In this document: positions 49,465 to 59,618 of the stretch, piece after piece
Layout of the letters: each line of letters opens with the position of its first letter
Numbering within the stretch: position 1 is the stretch's first letter
NCBI RefSeq assembly: GCF_003332885.2
Contig: NZ_QOWJ01000008.1
Location: 1-64,000 of the forward strand
DNA: 64,000 nucleotides
Direction of reading: 5' to 3'
DNA from: Paracnuella aquatica
GTDB lineage: Bacteria; Bacteroidota; Bacteroidia; Chitinophagales; Chitinophagaceae
Program-made: the position numbers and the translations under genes
Notes under the pieces: generated by a model
Told to the model about the DNA's origin: nothing
What the model saw: the letters and a program-made list of their open reading frames with translations, nothing else
Database searches by the model: none

Positions 49465-52400
49465 ATGCAGTACGCCGAACTCCAGATCACATCCAACTTT
49501 ACTTTTCTCCTTGGCGCATCGCACCCCGACGAGTTGGCGCTGCAGGCCGCAAGCCTGGGGCACACTGCTTTTGCTATTACCGACCGCAATACACTGGCAG
49601 GCATTGTGCGGGCCCATGCCGCTGCAAAAAAAGCAGGCATCCGGCTCATTCCCGGTTGCCGCCTCGATCTGCAGGATGGTCCTTCGCTGCTGGCTTACCC
49701 CATGCACCAGCAGGCTTATGCACGTTTGTGCACACTGCTTTCAACCGGCAACCTGCGTACCGAAAAAGGCGATTGCAAGCTGTATAAAAACGATGTGTAT
49801 CACTATGCTGCGGGCATGCAATTGATGGTGGTGCCGCCGGAAAAACTGGATGAGGATTTCAGGTTTGATAGCGCATTTGAAAACGCATTGCAGGAATATA
49901 AAGAAGCGTTTGGAACTAATCTATCGCTTGCTGCCGCGAGGCGCTATAATGGCGATGACAGCAAACAATTGTATCAGCTGGCGCAATTGTCGGCACAACT
50001 GAACATCCCGTTGGCAGCCACCAACGATGTGCATTACCACATACCCGAACGCAGGCAGTTGCAGGATGTGCTGACCTGCATTCGCGAGGGGTGCACCATT
50101 TACAATGCCGGCTACAGGTTGCTGCCCAACGCCGAACGTTACCTCAAGCCGGCAGCAGAAATGGAGCGCCTGTTTCTGCACTACCCTGAAGCCATTGAAC
50201 ACTCCAATGCTATAGCGGCGGCCTGCACTTTTTCGCTGGACGAATTGCAATACGAATACCCCGAGGAAATAACAACGGAGGGCCGTAGCCCCATTGCGGA
50301 GCTCTCCCATTTAGCCCTGCAAGGTGCAAGAGAAATATTCGGCGATCCTATTCCTACAAAAACCGCAAACGCCATACAATACGAGCTGCATTTTATTGAG
50401 CAGGTAAATTACGCCGCGTATTTTTTAACGGTGTATGATATTGTGCGCTTTGCCCGCAGCCGCGGCATTCTTTGCCAGGGCCGCGGCTCGGCGGCCAACT
50501 CCACTATTTGTTTTTGCCTGGGCATCACATCGGTAAACCCCGAGCATTTTGACCTCTTGTTTGAACGTTTTGTTTCGATGGCCCGCAACGAGCCGCCAGA
50601 TATTGACGTGGATTTTGAACACGAACGCCGCGAGGAAGTGATACAATACATTTATGAAAAATATGGCCGCGACCGTGCCGCAATTGTTGCTACCGTTACG
50701 CAGCAACATGGCAAAGGTGCCATCCGCGATGTGGGCAAAGCCATGGGCCTGTCGCTGGATGTAGTGGGCCGGCTTGCAGGCGCCATCCCGCATCATTACA
50801 GTAACGAAGGCCTCGATGAAGGAAGCATTCGCGAACTGGGGCTGGACCCGTCCGACAAGCACCTGCGCAAAGTGCTACAGCTAACGCAGCAGTTGATTGG
50901 TTTTCCACGCCAACTGGGGCAGCACACGGGCGGCTTTGTTATTACTAATGGAAAGCTCACCGAGCTGTGCCCGGTACTGAATGCACGCATGCCCGGCCGT
51001 ACCTGTATTGAGTGGAACAAAGATGATATTGATGTTTTGGGATTTATGAAAATTGACGTGTTGGCACTGGGCATGCTTACCTGCATCCGCAAAGCATTTG
51101 ACCTCACCAAACAGCATTACCACGAAGACCATACGCTGGCCAATATTCCGCAGGAAGACCCGGCCGTGTATGAAATGATCTGCCGGGCCGACACCATTGG
51201 TGTGTTCCAGATTGAAAGCCGTGCCCAGCAAACCATGCTGCCGCGACTCAAGCCCAAAGAGTTTTACGACCTGGTAATTGAAGTGGCCATTGTGCGGCCC
51301 GGTCCCATTCAGGGAAACATGGTGCACCCCTACCTGCGCCGCCGCAACAATGAAGAAGCGGTTACTTATCCTTCCAAAGAATTGGAAGCGATCCTGCACC
51401 GTACGCTGGGTGTGCCGCTGTTCCAGGAGCAGGCCATGAAGATCGCTATTGTGGCTGCAGGTTTTTCGCCGGCCGAAGCCGACGAACTGCGGCGCAGCAT
51501 GGCCACGTTCAAGGCGCAGGGCGTTGTATCTAAGTTCAGGGAGAAACTGGTTGCGGGCATGGTCAAAAACGGGTATGCCGAAGATTATGCGCAGCAGGTT
51601 TTTAAACAACTGGAAGGTTTTGGATCGTACGGCTTCCCGGAAAGCCATGCAGCTTCATTTGCGTTGCTGGTGTATGTATCCAGTTGGCTCAAATGTCATT
51701 ACCCCGATGTATTTGCCTGCGCATTGCTTAACAGCATGCCCATGGGTTTTTACCAGCCGGCACAAATTGTACAGGATGCCCGCAAGCACGGTGTGCCCAT
51801 CCTGCCCATTGACATCAACCACTCCACCTGGGACAACCAACTGGAGCCAACAACAAACGGAACAAATTTTAAAACACTGCGCCTTGGTTTTCGCCAGGTA
51901 AAAGGCATGCGGGCCGAAGACATTGCCGTGTTGCTTGCCGGCAGAACACAACCTTATACCAGCATCAATAGCCTGCGCGATGCTGGTGTTTCGGATGCAG
52001 CACTGGAGCGCCTTGCCGATGCGGATGCTTTTCGTTCCATTGGCCTGGACCGGCGCCAGGCGCTGTGGGAAGTAAGCACCAAAGACCGGCCCCAAGCGCT
52101 TTTTGCGGGGCAAACGCCACCCGACGCTATTGGCGAGCAAACGGACTTGCCAACGATGCAGCCATCCGAGCATGTAGTGTATGATTATGCAACAACATCG
52201 CTTTCGCTAAAGGCGCACCCGGTTCATTTTTTAAGACAACAATTGTCGCAGCTGCACGTAACACCCGCAGCCGACCTGGCCGGTTTACAAAACGGGCAGC
52301 CAGTAAAAGTGGCCGGGCTGGTGCTGGTGCGGCAGCGGCCGGGCACCGCCAAAGGCATCTGGTTTATGACCACTGAAGATGAAACGGGCTTTGCAAACCT

Positions 52401-52680
52401 GGTTATTTTCCCAAACGTGGTGGAGCAATACCGAAAGGCCATTTTGCATGCACGGCTGATCATGGTGGAAGGCACGCTGCAAGTGGAAGGCATCGTGATT
52501 CATGTGCTGGTGCAGGCCTGTTATGATATGTCGGCTTTGCTGCGGCGCCTTGCGCCGGGCACCAACCAGGCGACAGCTGTGCAAACACTTTCCCGCGCCG
52601 ATGAAAAATCACTGCTGTCGGACCAGCAACCAAAAGCAGTGCAGCAAAACCTGTTTGGCGATGCAAGGAATTTTAGGTAA
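49465..52680 (+). CDS. dnaE2: Error-prone DNA polymerase III alpha, DnaE2
   Basis: 1071 residues. N-terminal PHP domain (about 1-200), polymerase core with PPDIDVDFEHERREEV (Asp379, 381, 383) as metal-binding carboxylates, GRGSAANS before it, helix-hairpin-helix at about 780-850, and an OB domain (about 935-1020). The catalytic unit of the mutasome that copies past damaged bases at the cost of mutations. 66 bp after imuB, same transcript. Confidence 0.92.
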   Translation: MQYAELQITSNFTFLLGASHPDELALQAASLGHTAFAITDRNTLAGIVRAHAAAKKAGIRLIPGCRLDLQDGPSLLAYPMHQQAYARLCTLLSTGNLRTEKGDCKLYKNDVYHYAAGMQLMVVPPEKLDEDFRFDSAFENALQEYKEAFGTNLSLAAARRYNGDDSKQLYQLAQLSAQLNIPLAATNDVHYHIPERRQLQDVLTCIREGCTIYNAGYRLLPNAERYLKPAAEMERLFLHYPEAIEHSNAIAAACTFSLDELQYEYPEEITTEGRSPIAELSHLALQGAREIFGDPIPTKTANAIQYELHFIEQVNYAAYFLTVYDIVRFARSRGILCQGRGSAANSTICFCLGITSVNPEHFDLLFERFVSMARNEPPDIDVDFEHERREEVIQYIYEKYGRDRAAIVATVTQQHGKGAIRDVGKAMGLSLDVVGRLAGAIPHHYSNEGLDEGSIRELGLDPSDKHLRKVLQLTQQLIGFPRQLGQHTGGFVITNGKLTELCPVLNARMPGRTCIEWNKDDIDVLGFMKIDVLALGMLTCIRKAFDLTKQHYHEDHTLANIPQEDPAVYEMICRADTIGVFQIESRAQQTMLPRLKPKEFYDLVIEVAIVRPGPIQGNMVHPYLRRRNNEEAVTYPSKELEAILHRTLGVPLFQEQAMKIAIVAAGFSPAEADELRRSMATFKAQGVVSKFREKLVAGMVKNGYAEDYAQQVFKQLEGFGSYGFPESHAASFALLVYVSSWLKCHYPDVFACALLNSMPMGFYQPAQIVQDARKHGVPILPIDINHSTWDNQLEPTTNGTNFKTLRLGFRQVKGMRAEDIAVLLAGRTQPYTSINSLRDAGVSDAALERLADADAFRSIGLDRRQALWEVSTKDRPQALFAGQTPPDAIGEQTDLPTMQPSEHVVYDYATTSLSLKAHPVHFLRQQLSQLHVTPAADLAGLQNGQPVKVAGLVLVRQRPGTAKGIWFMTTEDETGFANLVIFPNVVEQYRKAILHARLIMVEGTLQVEGIVIHVLVQACYDMSALLRRLAPGTNQATAVQTLSRADEKSLLSDQQPKAVQQNLFGDARNFR

Positions 52681-52830
52681 AAAGCCGCATTGCTTTTACA
52701 GTTCTTTACTACATAAACCCGCTTGCAATTTGAAATACCACAGCAAAAGTAGCGGTGATTCGCATTTATGTGGCAATGTCAATCTTTCAGCCCCTACCTA
52801 AAGTATATAAAAACCTTGTGGCTGCTGCAT

Positions 52831-53313
52831 TCATTCAGTGTAACGAAGATGATTGATAGGTTGCCAAACTTCCCCTCTGAGCAACGATAAAATTTCTGAG
52901 TCAGAAAAGAACTTGTCACGCATGATTATTAAAAATTTATCCTCGCTGTCTTGAAGTTCATGCGGAACATGGCAAATAAGTTTGTGGTCTTGTACACCAG
53001 TATGAAAAAGGAATATGGAAAAGCCATAATCAGTATAATAAGGTGCCTGTTGCATATCAAGCGTTAAGTTAAGCTGGTCGTTCACATAATAGTGATGTGT
53101 CGACCATAGAACGCCATTGTGTACCGATTCTTCAATATTTTTTAACTCATAACCCAGTTCTTTTAGTCGATCGCCGAATAGCTGTGGTGCCAACTTGTTG
53201 AAATGAGCAACTTTATCATGCTTTGGAGCAACCTTTATTTCACTTACAACTACATCAATTGGTTTGTCAGTTGTCTTAAACAGTAAGTTATATAGTCGTT
53301 TAATAAGCTTCAT
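52831..53313 (-). CDS. Unknown protein, 160 residues
   Basis: Not recognised. N-terminal basic stretch (MKLIKRLYNLLFK), soluble alpha/beta body with Tyr- and His-rich segments (TQHHYYVNDQ-like), no signal peptide, no catalytic motif. A single gene, convergent with dnaE2. Confidence 0.7.
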   Translation of the reverse strand: MKLIKRLYNLLFKTTDKPIDVVVSEIKVAPKHDKVAHFNKLAPQLFGDRLKELGYELKNIEESVHNGVLWSTHHYYVNDQLNLTLDMQQAPYYTDYGFSIFLFHTGVQDHKLICHVPHELQDSEDKFLIIMRDKFFSDSEILSLLRGEVWQPINHLRYTE

Positions 53314-53465
53314 TTATCACTGTTGCGTATAATACCTTTTAGATTTATAAAGTATCCTTTTCATTGCGTCTGGCAACTAACCATCAATATACATAACAAT
53401 ACCTGCTGGCATTACATAACCCAGTGCCGCCAACAAAACAATTTGCAACGATCAACACCCATCAA

Positions 53466-55355
53466 TCACAGCATCAAATCATCTTTACCAAACTCAAACT
53501 GCATATCAATCAATTTTCGGTACAACCCACCGGCTTTCATCAATTGCTCATGCGAGCCCTGCTCCAACACTGTTCCTTTATCGATCACCACAATTTGATC
53601 TGCTTTGCGGATGGTGGAAAGCCGGTGCGCAATGACAAATGAAGTGCGGCCTTTCATCAGGTTGTCTAATGCCTGCTGCACCAGTTGCTCGCTTTCGCTG
53701 TCCAGCGATGATGTGGCCTCGTCAAGGATCAAAATAGCCGGATCTTTCAAAATAGCACGGGCAATGGCAATGCGTTGGCGCTGTCCGCCACTCAATTTAA
53801 TACCCCGCTCTCCTACCACGGTGTTGTATTGCTCTGGGAAAGCGGTGATGAATTCGTGTGCATTGGCACTTCGGGCCGCAGCTATAATTTCTTCATCGGT
53901 TGCTCCCGGTTTGCCGTAGGCGATATTTTCTCTAATAGTACCGCCAAAAAGAATGACCTCCTGCGGCACAAACGCCATTTGCTTGCGCAGCTGCGTCAAC
54001 GGGATAGCAGTAATGGGCTTACCATCGAGGTACAGCGATCCGTTGTCCAACTCGTAAAACCGGAGCAACAGGGATGCCAGGGTGCTTTTGCCCGCACCGC
54101 TTGGACCTACCAATGCCACCTGTTCGCCGGGTGCTGCATGCAGCGAAATATCACGCAACACGGGCACATCTTTTCGCCCGGGATAGCTGAACGAAACATG
54201 CTCAAACTGCACCTCGCCCTTGATCCCGTATTCAGGCGTTACCTGCACCGATTGCAGCTCCACTGACTCGCCTTCGCCGCGCAGTATTTCGCGGATGCTT
54301 TGCGTGGCGCCCAGTGTTTTTTGCAGCTGCGAAAACATATCGGCAAAGCCGGCAAACGTACCGCCCACAAACATCGAAAAGATCACAAACATGGTGAGCG
54401 ATCCCATAGTCAGTTCACCTGTTTGGATCAGCGTAGCGCCATACCACATTACCCCCGCAATAGCGCCAAACACGCTGAAGATCATAAATGACACAAAAGC
54501 GCCGCGGTACCGGGCATTGGTGATGGCCGTTTGCACCACCGCCGACAAGCTTTTTACATACCGGCTCGTTTCATAGTATTCACCGGTAAATGCTTTTACA
54601 ATGGAAATTCCCTGGAAGGTTTCCTGCACAATGGTGCCGCTTTCCGCCAACTGATCCTGCGCCCTGCGGGCCATTTTGCGGATGCGCATGCCAAACACGA
54701 CGGCCAGCACGGCAATGACGGGTACCACGGCCAGCATCAACAACGAAAGCCGGGCGCTGATCCAGAAAATAAACATCAGCCCAATGATGAGGGTAAAAAT
54801 GCCGCGGAGGAATTCGGCCAGCGTAAACGAAATAGCATCCTGGATCTGCGACAGGTCGGACGAAAGGCGGTTGCTTAATTCGCCCACCCGTTTTTCGGCA
54901 AAAAAATGCATGGGCATACTCAGTAGTTTACTGTACACATCCTTGCGCATATCGGCCAGCGACCGCTCCCCAACATCGGTGAGTAGGTACACCCGCATAA
55001 ACGAAAAAACTGCCTGCAGCGATAGCTGCACAAATATGAGCAGCAGGATGGTATTTAAATCAAGCCGCAGGTTTTTCAGTTCGGTGCCAAATGATGTATT
55101 GCCGAGGGCATTGCCGCCAGGAATGGCTGCCGTTCCCGGCGCCACGGCGTCGATCATTTTGCCCAGCAAAAAAGGAAACAAACTGGTAGAAAATGCCGAC
55201 AGCGCAATGAATACAAGGCTCAGGATAAACTTGCCGCGGTAGGGCCTGAGGTAGGCAAACAGGTCCATTGCTTCGCGCAGCCGCTCCTTCGAAATTTTCA
55301 CTTTCGGCCGATCCGGTTCGTTGTTGCCACCCCTGGTGCGCCTGCTGTTTGCCAT
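53466..55355 (-). CDS. ABC exporter, fused membrane and ATPase domains
   Basis: 629 residues, half-transporter of the MsbA/LmrA type. Six membrane helices (about 40-330), ATPase with Walker A VGPSGAGKST, Q-loop FVPQEVI, signature LSGGQRQRIAIARAI, Walker B ILILDEATSSLD and H-loop IAHRLST. Works as a homodimer; the substrate could be lipid A precursor, another lipid or a drug. The N-terminal 30 residues are basic and probably disordered. Confidence 0.9.
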   Translation of the reverse strand: MANSRRTRGGNNEPDRPKVKISKERLREAMDLFAYLRPYRGKFILSLVFIALSAFSTSLFPFLLGKMIDAVAPGTAAIPGGNALGNTSFGTELKNLRLDLNTILLLIFVQLSLQAVFSFMRVYLLTDVGERSLADMRKDVYSKLLSMPMHFFAEKRVGELSNRLSSDLSQIQDAISFTLAEFLRGIFTLIIGLMFIFWISARLSLLMLAVVPVIAVLAVVFGMRIRKMARRAQDQLAESGTIVQETFQGISIVKAFTGEYYETSRYVKSLSAVVQTAITNARYRGAFVSFMIFSVFGAIAGVMWYGATLIQTGELTMGSLTMFVIFSMFVGGTFAGFADMFSQLQKTLGATQSIREILRGEGESVELQSVQVTPEYGIKGEVQFEHVSFSYPGRKDVPVLRDISLHAAPGEQVALVGPSGAGKSTLASLLLRFYELDNGSLYLDGKPITAIPLTQLRKQMAFVPQEVILFGGTIRENIAYGKPGATDEEIIAAARSANAHEFITAFPEQYNTVVGERGIKLSGGQRQRIAIARAILKDPAILILDEATSSLDSESEQLVQQALDNLMKGRTSFVIAHRLSTIRKADQIVVIDKGTVLEQGSHEQLMKAGGLYRKLIDMQFEFGKDDLML

Positions 55356-55600
55356 AAATTCTGTAATTGGACGGCAAAGATCGGGTGCAGCGGCGGATTA
55401 CCTGGATCGTGTTTCATTTAAAAAAGTGCGGCGGACATAACTATGTAATTCCAGCTTCCAGTTTATGGGTCAATTGTCTTTTGTTTAAACAAACAGCCCC
55501 ATTTTAATCATTAAATCCACACCAGTACCGCACCACAACTTTATCTTTCTTTTGGAGGATTGCCGCTGCTACTGGCGTCAATATTGCTCAATAGATTGGC
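55356..55600. other. Divergent promoter region
   Basis: 245 bp between the ABC exporter and the rightward plug-domain gene. TTTGGAGGATTG before the start of the latter could serve as a ribosome-binding region, but it is 47 bp away. Nothing else recognised. Confidence 0.35.
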
Positions 55601-56764
55601 ATGAACAAGATGCTTTTAGCCCTTGCCGCCTGTTTGGTGCTGACCGTTTCGTTGGGTGCACAACAGGGGAAAGGCGGACTCAATATTCAACTGAATAAGG
55701 CCATTTTTCAACCCGGCGATTCGCTCCTGCTCCTCGCCGATTACCGGGACAGCAGCGGCCAATTGGGCAACCCTACACTGGCCACGCTGGAACTGGTTAT
55801 TGAAAACGAGCAGGGCATGCGTACCCGGCTGCGCTGGCCTATGATCGAAGGACAGGCCAGCGGCGCCCTGTACCTGTCCGACTCGTTGCCCCGCGGCAAA
55901 TACACCCTGTTTGCAGGTTTGCAGCCCCGCTTTTTTGAAGTGGTGGGCAAAGTGCGAGATGGCCGGCACGGTGGCCAGATCCAGGCCATGCTCCTCACCA
56001 AAACCGGCGAATGGGCCGAGCAGGCAGTGCCCGTGGCGCAGGACGGCAGCTTTTCCATTGGCAACTGGTTGTTTGAAGAAAATGCATTGATGGCCTTTTC
56101 CGGAAGGGAAAACAATAAGCAACTGCTCGATATCCGCATCAGCACCCAGCTCGATTCGAGCTTTGTGCCGCTGGCAGTAGCAGGCCGCAGTTTTTATGTA
56201 GGCAACCCGCCGGCATCGGCACAGGCCAACCTGGGACAAACCCTTGAAGCGCCACAAAATCTTTTTGCCGACCAGGGCACCACGTTGCCCGCTGTAGTAG
56301 TGCGTGCCACTGCCAAAAGCAGGGCCGAGCAGTTTGATGAGGAATATGTGAGCGGCTTGTTCCGATCGGGCAACGAACGCATTGTGAGCATTATAGATGA
56401 TCCCAGCGCTTTGGGCTTTTACAATATTTTTTCCTACCTGCAGGGCCGTGTGGCGGGCTTGCAGATAACACCGGCCGGATTCAATGGCGGCATGGCCCGT
56501 TGGCGCGGCGATCCGGTTAATTTTTTCCTGGATGAAGTAAGGACCTCGGCGCAGCAGATTGCCAACATTCCTATGAGCGATATCGCCATTGTAAAAGCCT
56601 ACCCGCCGCCATTTATTGGCGCCCCGGGCGGTGGCGGTGCCATTGCCATTTACACACGCCGCGGCGGCGAACGTGATTTTCTTCCGCCCAACCGGCAGGT
56701 GTTCAAAGTAAGGGGCTACACGCCAGCCAGCACCACGCTGCGTATGGACAAATTGAGTATGTAA
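55601..56764 (+). CDS. Exported protein with TonB-receptor plug domain, no barrel
   Basis: 387 residues. Signal peptide (1-20), an MG2/Ig-like beta domain (about 25-120; LLLADYRDSSGQLGNPTLAT), then about 235-345 resemble a TonB-dependent receptor plug: LPAVVVRATAKS, FSYLQGRVAGLQITPAG, FFLDEVRTSAQQIANIPMSD, GGGGAIAIYTRRG. The outer-membrane barrel is absent and the reading frame is intact, so it is a genuine short form rather than a truncation. Possibly a periplasmic or outer-membrane adaptor; role unknown. Confidence 0.75.
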   Translation: MNKMLLALAACLVLTVSLGAQQGKGGLNIQLNKAIFQPGDSLLLLADYRDSSGQLGNPTLATLELVIENEQGMRTRLRWPMIEGQASGALYLSDSLPRGKYTLFAGLQPRFFEVVGKVRDGRHGGQIQAMLLTKTGEWAEQAVPVAQDGSFSIGNWLFEENALMAFSGRENNKQLLDIRISTQLDSSFVPLAVAGRSFYVGNPPASAQANLGQTLEAPQNLFADQGTTLPAVVVRATAKSRAEQFDEEYVSGLFRSGNERIVSIIDDPSALGFYNIFSYLQGRVAGLQITPAGFNGGMARWRGDPVNFFLDEVRTSAQQIANIPMSDIAIVKAYPPPFIGAPGGGGAIAIYTRRGGERDFLPPNRQVFKVRGYTPASTTLRMDKLSM

Positions 56765-56787
56765 CTGGCAAACATTTTTCTAGAAGC

Positions 56788-58398
56788 CTAGCGAACAGCA
56801 CCTGCATTGGCATTAAATACCGCGGTATTCAACGATGAAGCGGGTGCTTTCAGTTTGTTGTACACATCGTCGTAGAATGTGATGCGTCCGTCTACATCAA
56901 ACCAAACGGTGCTGTAAATAATATATACATTCATCGGCTGGCTGGCAGCTAAAACAATTGGCTGCTGCTGGTGCAGGCAGCCCGCATTTAAAACGGAATC
57001 GATTTGAAACCTGTGCTCTTTTGCCACCAGTGCGGCGAGTTCGGCAGCCCTTGCCACGCGAACACAACCATGGCTATAAAAACGACGGTAGGTGCTGAAT
57101 AAAGTTTTGGCCGGCGTATCGTGCAGGTAAACCGAAAAAGGGTTAGCGAAATTCAACTTGACAAGGCCCAACGAGTTATCGCAGCCTGTTGACTGCCGGA
57201 TGGTGTATGGAAAGTTGGCTGTGCTTAACGATTGCCAGTTGATGCTGTGCGGGTCTAGCAGCTTTCCCTGCCGGTTCAGTACCTGGAAATTGTTTTGTTC
57301 GAGGTAAGAAATGTTGCGTTTAATTTTTGGCAGCAACTCTTTTGTGGCAATGCTCTGCGGCACGGTCCAATAGGGATATAAAATTACTTCGGTGATGGTG
57401 CTGCTCAATGCTGGCGTTGGCGTATTGGGCTTGCCCGCAATAATTTTTGAATCAAAAACCGGCTTCCCATTTTGGTACAATTGCAAACTGGCTGATGGCA
57501 GGTTTACAACAATATGCGGATTGCGGTGTTGCATGCTCCCCATCCATCGCATATAGTTTAGTGCTACTTTGATCGCCTCAATCCGTTGCTGGATGGGAAC
57601 GTTCATTGCCCGCAGCGTCGACGGCCCCAGCACGCCATCAGGCTGCAGCCCAAGCAACGCCTGTGCTACTTTTATTTTTGGAGCTAACGAACCCTCAAAA
57701 TTTATTGCGCTGGCTGAGTCAAGTATTCGGAGCTGCATCAGTTTTTCCACCAAAGCTTTGTTGGAACCATCGCTGTTTTTTGCACTGATCGTTACTTCCG
57801 AAAAATCTGAGTGCCGTATTAGTGCGTTGAAGTAGCGCAACCATTGTTTCAAGCCAACATAAGCAACGTCCGCTGGTTCTGCAGCCGCTAAAAAATGGGT
57901 AAGATCGTCCTTAGCAATACTTGCAGACAGTAAGGCTACCATTGGTGTTCTATCCGGCTTATATTTTATGCCATCAAAATTGAAAGAAGGCAACTGACTT
58001 CCGTATCGAACATCACCATAAAAATGCAGCGCGGCATCTGTTAGCAACAACTCAGTGGTTGCGGAATCCAACATGTTTTTCATTGGGGCACCAGTTGCAA
58101 ATGAAGCAGGTGGTTGCAGCCTGTAATTAGATGTTTCCAATCCCAGGTCGCCGGCAAGTTGCACATCCCGAAGCAATACCTGGCGGTGCTTTAAGCCGGC
58201 GTTGTTCATCCATGCAATTTTGTAATCGGTTTGCCCATAAAATTGCTGCACCAGTTGCGCATGTTGCATACCTGCGTTAGCAACAAACGACGAATCCTGT
58301 AACAAACCACGCAACAGCGCCGGACTCAATTGCGCTTTTGCCTGCAACACCAAAGTGTTGAACAAAAGCAAAGCAACATATTGAAACAATCGGTTCAT
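56788..58398 (-). CDS. L,D-transpeptidase, LdtD/YcbB type
   Basis: 536 residues. Signal peptide, an N-terminal scaffold domain, a peptidoglycan-binding-like helical segment (about 225-270, LGLQPDGVLGPSTLRAMN), and a YkuD catalytic domain with His426 (VYLHDTP) and SHGCVR (442-447, nucleophile Cys445). Makes 3-3 crosslinks or attaches proteins to peptidoglycan in the periplasm. Convergent with the plug-domain gene, 23 bp apart. Confidence 0.9.
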   Translation of the reverse strand: MNRLFQYVALLLFNTLVLQAKAQLSPALLRGLLQDSSFVANAGMQHAQLVQQFYGQTDYKIAWMNNAGLKHRQVLLRDVQLAGDLGLETSNYRLQPPASFATGAPMKNMLDSATTELLLTDAALHFYGDVRYGSQLPSFNFDGIKYKPDRTPMVALLSASIAKDDLTHFLAAAEPADVAYVGLKQWLRYFNALIRHSDFSEVTISAKNSDGSNKALVEKLMQLRILDSASAINFEGSLAPKIKVAQALLGLQPDGVLGPSTLRAMNVPIQQRIEAIKVALNYMRWMGSMQHRNPHIVVNLPSASLQLYQNGKPVFDSKIIAGKPNTPTPALSSTITEVILYPYWTVPQSIATKELLPKIKRNISYLEQNNFQVLNRQGKLLDPHSINWQSLSTANFPYTIRQSTGCDNSLGLVKLNFANPFSVYLHDTPAKTLFSTYRRFYSHGCVRVARAAELAALVAKEHRFQIDSVLNAGCLHQQQPIVLAASQPMNVYIIYSTVWFDVDGRITFYDDVYNKLKAPASSLNTAVFNANAGAVR

Positions 58399-58539
58399 TG
58401 CTAGATATTTATGGTAACTGTTGGAATGAACTGTCGGGTATTCGTTAACTAGAAAAACATTGCTTCACTTCCGCTATTCAAATTACCGTCGATGCAATTG
58501 GGTCATTCAAAAAATATTGATACGAATCATTATCATTTT

Positions 58540-59301
58540 TTACCCTGCCGTAAAACCGCCATCCACGGTCAGGGCATGGCCGGTAACAAATGAAGCCCCA
58601 TCGGAACAAAGCCAGATCACCGCCTGTGCCACTTCATTAGGCTGCCCCATTCGACCAACTGGTTCCATTGCCACAAATTGCTTTTCCACTTCCTTGTCCT
58701 GCCCGGTAATCCGGTCAATCATTTCCGTGTGGATCACGCCTGGGCAAACAGCATTCACCCGGATCCCATCTTTTGCATTTTCGAGTGCCGCAGTTTTGGT
58801 GAGGCCGATCAGTGCATGCTTGCTGGCCACATAGGCAGGCAAACCTGCAAACCCGGTCAAACCGGCCACCGAAGCGCAGTTGACGATCACGCCACTTCCC
58901 GCTTTCCGCATGTGCAACAGTTCTTCCCTCATACACAACCAGGTTCCTTTGAGGTTAACCCCGATTGTTTTGTCCCAGTTTTCTTCGCTGCATTCGTGCA
59001 CCGGCGCTGTGGCGCCTTCTATCCCGGCATTATTGAATGCAAAATCAATTTGACCAAATGATGCGATTGTTTGTTCTATCATTGCATGCACGGCTGCGGC
59101 GTTAGATACATCCGTTTGTATAAAAATAGCTGCTCCGCCAAGCTCCGTGATGCTGCGCATGGTTACTCCTTCAGGATCTTCAACCCAGTCGGCAACCACT
59201 ACCCGTGCACCCCGCTGTGCAAATGCAATGGCAGTGGCACGACCAATACCAAAGCTGCCGCCGGTAACAATGGCTACTTTGTTCGCGAATATCTTTTCCA
59301 T
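58540..59301 (-). CDS. SDR-family oxidoreductase
   Basis: 253 residues from MEKIFANKVAIVTGG; the frame extends to 59436 but the extra 45 residues do not fit the family. NAD(P)-binding TGGSFGIG, NNAG, and the Ser-Tyr-Lys triad (NCASVAG, YVASKHA). ADWVED after strand two suggests NAD(H) rather than NADP(H). Oxidises or reduces a small alcohol or ketone; substrate unknown. Confidence 0.9.
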   Translation of the reverse strand: MEKIFANKVAIVTGGSFGIGRATAIAFAQRGARVVVADWVEDPEGVTMRSITELGGAAIFIQTDVSNAAAVHAMIEQTIASFGQIDFAFNNAGIEGATAPVHECSEENWDKTIGVNLKGTWLCMREELLHMRKAGSGVIVNCASVAGLTGFAGLPAYVASKHALIGLTKTAALENAKDGIRVNAVCPGVIHTEMIDRITGQDKEVEKQFVAMEPVGRMGQPNEVAQAVIWLCSDGASFVTGHALTVDGGFTAG

Positions 59302-59618
59302 AAGAAAGGATTTGTTGAAATATAGTGCGCCAATTGAAATTTTTCCATGATGGCAAACAGCTACCACCATGACGCAGGATAGTTTTAACGCAAGTAGATA
59401 AGAACGCAACCAACGGCGCACCAAACCCGCAACCACAGCAGTTTATAGCAGAAGAACCAAGCGCAAAAAATTGCTACTAAACAGCCGAATAACAATGGCA
59501 AGAAACCGCAGCCTACATGATAATCTTTCTAATCGAATGCACCGCTGAAATCCCTGAGCTTTGTCAGTAAAAATGCAACAAAAAAGAGGCAAATTGTAGT
59601 GTACCAAAATTTACAGAT
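59302..59618. other. Divergent intergenic region
   Basis: 317 bp between the SDR and uspA starts. No feature recognised beyond AT-rich promoter-like sequence. Confidence 0.35.

Noticed and set aside
59302-59436. N-terminal 45-residue extension of the SDR.
   Set aside because: Family members start right before the KVAIVTGG strand; the extension has no signal-peptide or domain character.
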